Shown here piece by piece: positions 32,501 through 44,500 of a DNA stretch of 64,000 bases. Positions within the stretch are counted from its first letter, which is position 1; every line of letters starts with the position of its first letter. Made by a program: the position numbers and the translations under genes. The stretch covers positions 11,242,547 through 11,306,546 of the forward strand of contig CM039198.1 of assembly GCA_008360975.2 (NCBI GenBank), given 5' to 3'. Below the pieces are notes generated by a model. That model saw nothing but the letters and a program-made list of their open reading frames with translations, did no database searches and had not been told where the DNA came from. Origin of the DNA: Lichenostomus cassidix (lineage: Eukaryota; Chordata; Aves; Passeriformes; Meliphagidae).

Positions 32501-35500
32501 CAGGAGGGGTGCGGTGGGGACCGCGCCGGGGGGGGGACAGAGCCACGGGGCCAGGGGGGGACAGTGCCACGGGGCCAGCGGGGGACAGCGCAGGGAGCAG
32601 GGCCGGGCGGGCAGCGGGGAGGGCGCGGGGAGGCTGCGGCTGCAGCTCGGCCACAGGGGCTGCGCCCAGAGCGGGCAGCGGGGGCTCGGGGGCTCCCCGG
32701 GGCGGGGGGCGCTGGGGCCGCCGCTGCGCCAGGCAGCTGCCGGGTCAGCCCTGCTGCAAAGGTACAGAAGCACCGTAAAAACCGGCAGAAGTAACACTAA
32801 AGGAAGGGAAAATTCATAAAAGAGCAGAAGCGCCGGCGGGAGGAGGGGGGGCAGGGGAGCGGCGGGGGAGCCCTCGTGGTGCCGAATCCCCGACTTGTCC
32901 CACTGCACGACCCTCCCGGCGCTGCCTCCCCGCAATGTGTGCACCCCGCCCCTCCTCTGCTTCCCTTTTGGGGGCAGAAAAGTGGAATTTAGGCGCTTTC
33001 TCCCATCTGACCTGTGCAAATTTAAGTCGGACTCAGACCCCGGGCAGGAGAAGCTCTAAGGGGGCGCTGGGCTCCCTGAGGGATTTCCCTGCACCTTCCT
33101 GGCACCTCCAGCCCAAATTCAGCTACAGCCCAGTGACACCCTGGCAAGGGGACCTCAGAAAAATCCCCGAAGGCAGCACAGTACTCATGGGAATGGCAGG
33201 ATGGGGATGGAGTGGTGGCTGCAGGAATGCAGGGCATCCTCTCCTCCCTGCCCCCGGGATGTGCTCCTCTCCCAGGGATGCCAAGCATCCTCTCCTACTG
33301 ACCCCGGGATGCTGCTCCTCTCCCAGGAATGTTGAGCTTTCTCTCCCGCGAGGTTGTTTCACTGCCGGCCTCACTCACGGGGAGGACACCCGGCTTGGGG
33401 ACACGGGGTGCCAGTGGCCTTACCTTGTCCGCTCGGCTGCCGGGGGGAAGCCGAAGCTGGTGGGAGGCGGGGAGGGCGTTGCTGAAATCTCCGGCGACTG
33501 CTCGGGAATGGGCGAGTGGGGCGTGGGGGGGAGCTCGGCGGGCGGGGCCGGGGGCTGCGTGGCCGGGGGGGCCGAGGTCGCCTTGCGCCCTGCTGAGGTG
33601 CCTCGGCGAGCCACCCACGAGGTGTCCATCACCCTGACGCCCATGCTGGGGACACAGAGACCGGGGTCAGCAGCATCCCGGCGGGAGGGCACTGCCAGCA
33701 CCGCCTCGCCACTCCTTCGGGGTCCCTAAAAACGCCTCTTCCACCGGGAAACTGCTGGGAATGAAACTGCAGGACAGTAGGACAGGGCTGGCAGCGTGGG
33801 ACGGGCTGGTGTCACTGACTGGCCACCTCTCCCTTAGCCCAGAACCAGCACCCACCCAGCGCCCCCCCACCAGCTTCCCAGCACCCTGCAGAGGATACAG
33901 TACCTTTGGATTTTCCTAAGGCTGCATGGGCAGAAACACAATTACTACAATTAAAAAATTAAAACTGGACAGTGCACCAGGAGAGTGGCTGCTGCTGGGC
34001 AAAGGAGCTGTGAGACTGAGAGAGTGGGGGCAGGAGGGGCATAGTGGGGACCAGGCTATGCCACTGGCTGGGACAGTTTGGGATATCTCCTGGGAATGGG
34101 GACATTTTTGGGATGGGGAGGGTTCTGGGGTGTCTTCTGGAACCAACTCGACTGTTTGAGGTCCCTGTGAGGTGTCGTGTCATAGAGGGCACATGTGCAC
34201 AGGCTGGGAATGGGGACCTATCCCCTGGAGCAAATCCTGCAGACCTTGAGGATACCAGGACACCTGTCTCTGACATGGCACAGCCCCAGTGTCACCCTAT
34301 TGGCCACCCCACTCCCATCTGCAGTGGGCCGGGGACAGGCACTGAGCCCTGAGTTCACCTGAGCATCCCCAAAAACGTGGCATAGAAAGCAGGGGGTCCC
34401 TCCACCCTAGGTCCACCCAACCTTCACCAGCTCAGTGCCACCCACCCCAAGGCAGTGGCAAAGCCAGGGATGCTGAACATTCTCTCCTGCTGCCCTCAGG
34501 ATGCTGCTCCTCTCCTTTGGAGAATCCTCTCCTCCTGCTGCCCCTGGGATGGTGTCAAAGCCACCCCCTCCCTCTCCCCAAAGCCTGGCAGTGACCCTAC
34601 CCATCCTTCTTGCAGAACTCCAGCATCATGTTGTCAGTGGCCACGCTGAGGGGCCGCCGGGCCTGGTCGTGCTGCCGGCGCTCGCCGTGGTCCATGTCTG
34701 GCGAGGGCATGGAGCTGTAGTTGGCATTGTGGTTCACATGCAGGGGGCTGCCGTAGTTCCCTGTCACGTTGAACTCGATGTCTGGGGGTGGGAAAGGAGC
34801 AGGGAGGGATGAGGATGGAATGGGTGTTCTCAGGGAGGGGAGGGATTGGAGGTGTTGGCACTGCAGGGATGCTCAGGGATGTCGGAGCAGCGAGGTTGGG
34901 CTCACTGCTGTGCTGAGTCTGGCCAGAGTCCTGCTGAGCTCCAGCAAGCAGAGAGAGCTGGCAAAACCAATTCTGGGAGCTCTGATCCCCTTCCCAGGAG
35001 GTCCCAGGAAGCCCATCCATTTCCGAGGCTGTGGGCACACCCTACCTCCAGGGAAGAACCAGTCGGCATGCTGGATGAGTGGCTCGATGATGCCCACGAT
35101 CTGCAGCGACAGCGTCGTCATCATCTCCGTCATGTTCCTGCAGGGGCACAGCAGCTCAGCACCCCCTGCACTCCAGCAGGATTCCCAGCAGGATTTCCCC
35201 CTCGCTCCTTCCCCAGCACCCCTCACCCAGTGCTCACCCTTCTGCCTGCGGCCACAGCAGGTTGGGTCCCAGCACAATGGCCACGTTGCTCGGGGTCATT
35301 TTGTTCATATCCTGGTACTCGGTCAGCTTGGCCAGGAATTTAATCACGTACCTGGAAAGCAGATCCCAAACAAATCAGTGCATTGGTCACCCCCCTCTGT
35401 GTTCCCCCCCATGTCCCACTGACCCCAGGCTCACCTGATGTTGTTGTAGTTGGCTTTGGGCAGCTTCTCGCAGGCATTCCAGAGAGCTTGCAGCCGCTTC

Positions 35501-38500
35501 TCCTGCTCCGGGATGCTGCAGAGAGGTGGGAGATGCTGTTATCCCCCATTCCCACACTGCCCTTGGGGACCCTGCGAGACCCTCGGGCTGCTGCCAATAT
35601 TATATAAGCAAATTAACCCCCAAAACCTGTCCAAAGGAGAAGGAAACCCATTGGTGGAGGTTGGATGTTGGTCTTCTTACCACCTCCCAGCTCTCAGACC
35701 CAGAAGAAACATCCCAAATGCTGTGAGCTCAGTCAAAAATAACCCAAAGCATCCCTGGGGACCCAGGATGGCCCTGCCCGTGTCCCAGAAGAGTGGGGAC
35801 ATGTCCCAGACTCACTTGGAGGCCTGGATCCACTCCTCGTACAACTCAAACGTCATGAGGGGCTCGGGCAGCTCCCGCAGGTAGGACTTGAGGGCTCCTG
35901 TGGCAGACAGGGGACACGGGGATAGGCACTGTGGGTGGCACTGGCTGTTGGGCACCAAGTGGTTTTGCTCCTGGGCACTTGCACTCACATCCCTCCCAAC
36001 CTTCCCACCCATCCCATCCCAGAGCACTCGCTGCTGTCCCTGATGTGGAGCAGCCTGAGGCACTCCTGACCCCCAGCACCCACCTTGCCACCCCCCAGTC
36101 CCTCCTAGCACCACCCCAATTCCCTCCCTCTGGTGTTTTCCCACATCTCCACCACTTGTCTTGGCCTGGGACATTCCCAGCTCCCTGTGCTGGGAACAGG
36201 TTCCCACTGGGAAGCCAGGGTTCCATCCTGTGCCTGCCAGATACTCCACTCCCAGAGGGGAGCAGAGACTGGCAGGGAAATGCAGCCAACGCTTCAGAGC
36301 AGCCCCGTGGGTTCGGATCTGTGCTTGGGGAGGAACTTCTTCCCGAAGAGGAGAGAGAAGATGGGAAGTCTGACATTCACAGGAATCTTCCCAACCACTC
36401 CCTGCTCCTGCAGAGCCTCTCCTAATCAGTGTCACTCTCATTAGTGTGACCAGGGCCCCACTGCTGCCTTGGGTGATGGGTGTATCCCTGTTTTCTCCCT
36501 TCTGAGCACTGTAGAGGCCTTGGCTGAGGAGGGAACATGGGTTCTGTGGGGGTCTGTGCTCCTCAGGAGACAGCAGCTCCTGAATTCTACCATTCCCAGC
36601 ACACAGAGCATTTCTGCACCTGCATTTGTCCCCCTGGACATTGTCTTTGCTGCTCAAAGACTCTGGGACAAAACAGGGAAGGGCTGAGGTCAGAAGGGAC
36701 CTCTGGAGTCAACTGTCCCAACCCTGCTCCACCAGGACCCCTGGAGGTGGCTGCCAGTGACTGCCCTGGTGCCTTTGAGCATCTCCAAGGATGGAAACTC
36801 CACCACCTGCCCGGAAAACTGTGCCAGTGTCACCCACACAGTGACAAAGTGTCTCCTGATGTGCACAGGGAGCCTTCTGTGCTCCCATTTGTCCCCAGTG
36901 CCTCTGCTCCTGGCACTGGCACCACTTGAGAGAGCTCAGTCCCCTCTGTCACCCTCCCTGCAGGGATTTACATGCATTGATGAGATCTCTCCAGGCTCAG
37001 CATTCCCAGCTCCCTCAGCCTTCCCTCTCAGGAGAGATGCTCCAAGCCCTCCCTCATCTCCACAGCTCTTCCTGGGTTCTCTCCAGTACATCCATGTTCC
37101 CCTTGCAGCACCCTAGACTGGGGGCATCTCCTCCCTTGCCCTGCTGGCCCCACTCCCCCAGTGCAGCCCAGGCCACTGCTCCCTTTCCCTGTGCCACAAG
37201 AGCACATTGCTGGCCTGTGGTCACTTTGGTGGCCATCAGGACCCCCTGGGCCATCCCTGCCAAGGTGTTCCCGGAGTGTTCTGGTGCCAGGGGCTATTCA
37301 TCCTCCAGGTGCTTTTCCTGGTGAACTTCTGCCCATCTCCAGTCTGGCCAGGTCCCTCTGGATGGCAGCACCTCTCGGGGGCAGTCATTGTCCCCAGGCT
37401 GCATCACCTGCCTGCTCCCTGAGGAGGCACCTGCCCCATCAGCCAGGCCATCAGATAATGAAGATATTAAACAAAAGCAGAGTCAGTCTCAATCCCTGCA
37501 CGGCACCACTGCTTCCTGGCCTCCAGCTGGACTTGGTGCCACTGATGCCCTGTCAGGGTGCCCACAGTGGGTGCCTTGAGGGGCCACCCTGCCCCAAGGA
37601 GCTCCACCTGCGATGGCGTGGGGGTCAGCCGAGTACTCCTGCACATCCACCACGCAGCAGTCCAGGGCAGCCTTGAGCTTCTTCAGCTTGGAGGCTGAGG
37701 GAGCCACTCGGAAGAGACCCTGGGCAGAGGACATGGAGGGTGTTGGAGAGGACCTGGGGCTGGGGATGTACCCAGAGCCTCCCAGTTCCTCACCCCTGCC
37801 CATGGCCCCTTCCATCGTATGCAGCCAAGGGTGGTGGGACACGGGACCCACCTCCTCCTGCATCCCCACTGCAGCAGGGATTCACCTCCTCCTGCATCCC
37901 CATTCCAGCAGGGATTCACCTCCTGCATCCCCCATTCCAGCACGGACTTACCTCCTCCTGCATCCCACATTCCAGCAGCATGGTCACGCAGGCCTCCACG
38001 GGGAAGGCGATCTCCCGCCCGCTGACAGCCAGGTGCTCCTCCAGGGGCTTCCCAAAGGAAGGCTTCTCCATCCACGCCTCTGTGACAGGCAGAGAGGGCA
38101 GAGGAGAGGGGAGGTGGTGCCACATCCAGCCCCTCCCCAAAAGGCATTTGGATCACAGTTTTGGCAGCAAAATACTCTGGGTGTTGCTAATAGAACAGGA
38201 CCCCACACATCCGGCCTGGGCAGCTCAGGAAGTGCTTTTTAAAGGTGAAATGTTTTCCAGTCATTACAGGATTTCAAAGGTGGTGGATAACATTTTCCAC
38301 AGGAGTAGCAACAGGTAAACCTTTGCAATATTCTCCCCTTCTTCCATCACAGTTTAAGGCAGGAATATTTTGTGGGATAGAGAGAAATATGAAATATGAA
38401 TCCCTCCCTGCCCTGCTGCAGCGACAGCAGCACCAGGAGCCCTGATGTGGGGAGGAGCTGCTTTTGGGGCCATTGGGCTCACTCCAACCTCAAGCTCCCA

Positions 38501-41500
38501 GCCTAGAGCCTCTGGATGCTGCACCCCCAGAGAGAACCCCAAGCCTCCCCTCAGTGTTGGGATTTCAGCTGCACTCAATGGAGATTTCCACAGAAGGGTT
38601 TGGGTCGGAAGGGACCCCAAAGCCCATCCAGTGCCACCCCTGCCATGGGCAGGGACACCTTCCACTATCCCAGGTTGCTCCAAGCCCCAATGTCTAACCT
38701 GGCCTTGGACACTGCCAGGGATCTAGGGGCAGCCACAGCTTCTCTGGGCACCCTGGGCCAGGGCCTTCCTACCCTCTCCATGCAGATGGATCCTTTACCC
38801 CAGCCAAGGGGAATGGGGCTGGGATCCCCTCCCAGGCAGGATGCAGGCAGAACAAGCCCAGGGAGGGTGCTCAGCTGTCACTGTGGGGTCACACAGAGCC
38901 TGTCCCAGGCCCTCGGTGTCACAAGTGGGAGTGGGACTGCCCTGGGGGCACTCACCCTGCTGGGCTTTGATCTGCGGCAGGAAGTTCTGCAGGAGCGCCA
39001 GGGATTTGCGGTGGTACTCAGCCTGCACCTCGATCAGCTGTGGGGACATGGCACCGGGGTCACCGCACTGCTGGGGACAGGGACAGGGCAGGGACAGGGA
39101 CAGGGACAGCCCTGGGGCTGGGTGGCACTTACAGTTTGAAAATAGTTTGCATAGTCGACTTCTTTGGCCACAAAATTGTACATGTCAGCCGAGAGCTGGT
39201 CCTGCAGGGAGCAGAGGATCCATCACCGTCCCTCCCCGCCTGGTGCCACTAGCATGGCCCTTCCAGAGCCACCAGGAGGGACTAGCTTGGTCCCAGCAGG
39301 AGCCAGAGTGGCCCAGGGCAGGGCAGCCCCTGCTTAGGGTGTGCTCGGGATGTTGAGCACAAGACAGCACTGAGGGCTTTGCTTTCTGCTGCCCTGGCAA
39401 CGTGTCCACCCTCGCCCCCAATTCCAACCTCAATTCCAGCCCCACTCCGTCCCAAGGGATCAGCACAGACCAGAACAAAGGGGCATCCAGAGCATCCAGT
39501 GAGCCCCTGGCACCAGGACACTGCCCTCACACTCACAGAAGAGGCTTTGCCTCTTCCCAAATTGCTCCCCTCTGGGAATCCCCTTGGACAACCCAACCAG
39601 AGGAAAAAGAGTTCAAATTCCTCCCAGCTGCAGCATCCAACATCAATACACTGAATATACTGGGGCAGCTCCCGCCTGTGCTGGGGTGCTGGAAATTCCT
39701 GGGCATGTGGGGCTGTGATGCCCAAAGATGGGAAAGACAGTCTGAGTTTGGGGCTGGATTTTAAAGGATGTGGGTTCTGGCTGTGTTCCTGGAGAACAGA
39801 GCCAGAATTTGAGACTCCCACCAAGCTCCATCTCCTGCCCCAAAGCTGTCCAACACCTGCAGCACCAGTTTTGCCCCAGCCTGTGGCATTTTCTGCCCCA
39901 AGGAACTTTGAAGTCACACAAAGTTCCTGGTGGGTTTTACCACTGGATCCCACAGTTCATGCCAAAAGTGCTGGAAGCAGCATCCTGCCATGCTCGGACA
40001 CTTTTCCCACCCAACACAAGCAGCTGCATGGGTCATGGCCCTGTGGGATGGTGGGGGTGACATGGCTGGGTGGGACATGTGGGCTTGGCATGGGCCAGCA
40101 GTTCCCATGGGTGCTGGGGATCTAAACTGACTTAGAGAATGTCAGAAATTAACTGTGATTATTTAGGGTTCAGTGCATTTTAACTAGTTCACAGAGGGCC
40201 CTGCTTAAAACTCTGTGTGAGTGAACTTTAAATGACCTCCAGGGAGCAGGGGACAAAACGGAGACTGGATCCACTTAGCCCACCAGATAAGAAGACTCCA
40301 GGGAAAAGACCTTGAAGAACAGGCAACAACTAAAGGATGAGCTCTTAGGAGAGATAAGGTGGAAGGTAAACATAAACCAAGTTTGTTACACAAGACTGAA
40401 AGTAAGAACAGCTCTTGTCCTGTGTGTGTGGACATGGAGAGAGAACCCAGTGAGGAGTGAGAGGACCCTGGGCCAAAATTACCCCTGGACTGTGAGGTGG
40501 GAGGTTTGAAGAACAGGTGCATTAGCTGAAAGGGTTCAAAAACCCCAGGGTTTCTTTGTTCAGGGTCCCTGAGCAGCTCCACCCAGATGTTTCTACTGCT
40601 TCACCACTAAAACATTACATTATTTTTTCCTGGATTTGGGTGTCTGAGACCCCATTGTAGGAAATCTAAAGGAGAGAAATTTCTGTAACAGTTTGGTGAC
40701 CCAGGTGGGAGCAGGCCACCACTTTTGGATCCTCCCATCTCCAAACATCCAACTGCCAGGAGTGGGTGAGTCCCCCTGGGACCTTTGGAGCAGGAGGCAC
40801 TGAAGGGTGAGGGTTAAAACTCCCTGAGCAGGTTTGGTGAAGGTCTTGTGGGGTTTGAGTCCCTCTTGGTGTCACAGGAGGTTCAGGTTCCTCCCCCACT
40901 GCAGACTGAGCAGGGTCCAGGTCCCCCAACAGTGCACAGAGAAGGGAGGCTGGAGTCCCTCTTATCCCATGGAAAGGGATAAAGCCCCTCTGAGTGCTTG
41001 AAATTGATGGGAAGTGAAGCCAGCACAGAGAAGGCAGAGCCTTTAGCAGCAGGGCTGGATGTACTCCATGACAAGCTTTTCCAGGATGGGTTCCCAGGGA
41101 ACAGGAGGCTCTCCAGCTCCAGTGGGATGTGGAGGATGGGGACAGAGGAACTGGGCATGTCCTACTTGGCTGGTGAGCATCACCCACTGCCACCATGCTG
41201 CACTGGCAGAGGAGGGTTTGGCACAGGCAGGGGGGAAGGAAAGATACAGAGCAGGGTGAGAGGAGAGGCTGCAGCTTTTCCCAGAGCCTGGGACTCCCCA
41301 GTCCCCCCTCAGCCAGGAGTGACCCCAGTACCCTGCAGATCTCCACTCTGTTGGCTGCCTCCTCCATCTCCTCCCTGAGAGCGTCGGCTTTGGCGCCCGA
41401 GGGCTGCAGGTTGCTGGCCAGGCCCGAGGACTTCACCGACTGCTGCCACCTGCGGGAGGGACAGCGACAGTAAGGAGCAGTGACCACACCCCAGCAGTCC

Positions 41501-44500
41501 GGGATGGTCACAGTGGTCCCCAGGGCTGGGAGCAGGGAGATGATCCCAGTCCAGGTGGGATTTAGCACCCACTCCCAACCCCAGCCGTCCCCATCCCCAC
41601 AGCACTGCACACACTGGTCTCCAAGGAAGGAATTATTTTCAGCAGGACAAGGAGCCTTGTCCAGGTGGGAAGAGAGAGGATGGGGATGGGAGAGCCTGGG
41701 CATGATGCTGGGGACTGTGGACACCTCTCAGACCTCTCCCAGGGCATGTTGTGGAGTGGAGGCTTGGTAAACTCAACAGTACCATGGGACAATCCCGAAT
41801 CATCCCAGCTCCCCTCAGTGCCCTTCTGCAGGGGCAGGAGCATCTGGCTCTTTGCATCAGAACTCACCAAGACAGGCAAAAAAGGTACAAAATAACCCTT
41901 TCTGCCAGAAAAAATTATGCTTTTGCTGCAGTGGGCAGGCAAGGAAAAGGAATCCACGGATTTTGCAGACAGGAGCAGAAATTGTGGCTCATTGCAGAGC
42001 TTGACACAAGGCCCACAGTGACACAGCCAGGACTTCTTGTCCCAAGGGAACTGCCACGGACCCAGGAGCTGCTTCAGAATTTTTATTGCTTGTGAAGCAA
42101 TTGAAGGCACTTCCTACCTTGTCCTAGAGGAGTCCATGTCCAGCACGAGCTTCGCCAAGTGCTTCCTCTGCTTTTGGATATTTGGGATTTCCACCTGCAG
42201 CAACACAAAGGAACGGGAGGAGATGGACATCCCTGGAGAGGTGTCCAGGGATGGGTCACATCCCGGGGGTTTGGCTGGGGTAAACTGGGTGGGTAAGGAT
42301 GCAGTTCCTTTATTTAACATCCTCAGGGAAGTGGCCCAGCTCATCCCTCCTCCATGTCCCACTCAGAACGTATCACACCTCGACAGCCCCAGCTCCAGAA
42401 CCAGAGACGAGTATCCCTGGGGGATCAAAGCTTCCTGCCCTGGGGAGCTGGATGAGGGTAGGAAAAGGGCTCTTGGCGATGGCAGTGCAAAGCCCTCCAT
42501 GCACAGGCACTGCTTCCCAAAGGATTTGGTACCAGCTGGAAGCCCTGGACCAGCAGCACCACAAAGTTCCCATTTGTGCTGGGGAGGACAAAATCAGAGC
42601 CAAGCCCAGGAGGTTTTGCTGGGTGTAACAGGAGGGGAAAAGCATTGGGTAAAACTGAAAAACAAACTTGTCAGCAGAGGGGAAAAGGAGAGGAGAAAGA
42701 AGCCCACAACAAAGGGAAGCGTCTGGAGCGTGGAAAAACGGGTCAGAAATAGGAGTGTGAACCCACTGTCCTCAGGAAAGGCAGGAAGGAGGAAGAGCAG
42801 TGGGAGCAGGGAAAGGAACCTGGCACGACATGGCACCAGGGGCCAGGAACCAAACAAGCTGCCAAAGTGATGAAATCCTGCCTTCCTCCTTCAGGTGGGA
42901 GTCCCTGACACGGTAACACCCCAGGGACACCCAGGGACACCTCAGGGACCCCCTGCTCACCTCAGCCAGCACAAAGAGGGGCTCGATGACATCCCTTTCC
43001 ACCTGCAGCTCGAAGTGGATCAGCTCCTGCGCCAGTTTGTCCTCAGCCTCCCCGCACAGCCGCAGCATCTTCCTGCAGGGACAGGGCACAGTGGGGAGGG
43101 GACAAGGGCATGGCACAGGGCACAGCTGGGGGCTGGCACAGGGGACACTGTCCTGCACCCACCGGGGTGCAGGGGCACCCAGCACCCCCGGGGCTCTGGG
43201 CAGTGGTGCAGGGCAGCCCCTCCTTGGCAGAGGGTGGAGGGAGGGTGGCAGCCAGAGGACTGTGGGCACCTGGGGAGTCAGGAAAGCTCATTCCTTAAGT
43301 ATTGCACTTACAGTGATGTAATAACAATTAAAATACTATACTGTTATATTGTGACATATTATTAGCTATAGCATTATGCTATATATTAGTATTATATTAT
43401 ATATTGGCATTATGTTATATATTATTATTAGCCAGTCTGAAATTGTATGGATGTTACATAGATATAAAAATTACATAAAATATATAAATAATAAATAAAA
43501 TATAAATACATAAATAATAATGAAACATATATAAGTATGCACATAATAAATAACATAGAAATATATACTATATACAATACAAAAATATAAAGATATAAAT
43601 ATTGATAAATCATACATAGGTCTATAAACAGTAATAACTCATATATATAAATCTATAACATGTATAAATATATAATGTCTATATATGCAGTTCATGTTGT
43701 ATGATCACAGGATCACAGCCCATACAAGCAGAAGAGGAATTAACTATGGAGATCCCCCCAGCCCCTCCAACCCAGCAGTGAATCCCCGGTAATCTGGCAC
43801 CAGAGACAAGGAGCAGCAGCATTCCCAGCGTGTTCCCAGCAGCATTCCGGGCACATTCCCAGCAGCATTCCCAGCACCCCCTGCAGAGTCAGGCCCTTGG
43901 GCAGCCCCAGCCCCCTTACCCCAGCAGGGAGTCGTCCCCTAGCACGGCCGAGCCCTCCATCAGACACTGCGCCAGCGTCGTCAGCGGCAGCTTCTTCTGC
44001 AAGGAGAGGGGCTGCGTTCCCACCCGGATCCCCCTGGATCCCCGAATTCCCCGGAGCCCCAGCCCCGCCGGCCCTCACCGAGCGCTTGTCGGCGTCCAGG
44101 CCCTGCTGGCCCTGCAGACAGGCTGTCAGCTTCTTGTGAGTGCTGTGGGACACCTGCTTCACCAGCTCCAGACGCTTCTCCACCTGTGCAAGTGATGGAG
44201 CCCATCACCGGAGTATCCCATCACCCATCACCCTGGGATCCCATCACTCCAGGATCCCATCATCCCAGGATCCCATCACCCCAGGATCCCCTCATCCCCC
44301 TGGATCCCCTCATCCCAGGATACCATCATCTGGGGATTCCCTCATCCCCCTGGATTCCCTCATCTGGGGATCCCATCATCCCAGGATCCCATCACCGGGG
44401 GATCCTCCCTGGCTCCTGCAGACAGAGGGGACTCATTGCTTTTCCATCAAAGCCACTGGAATTGCTGCTGCACTGATGTGACACCCTGGAGTCCAGCCCA

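Noticed and set aside
43285..43690. Possible origin, matrix attachment or promoter-like TATA-rich region
   Set aside because: AT-rich simple sequence alone is not evidence of function.
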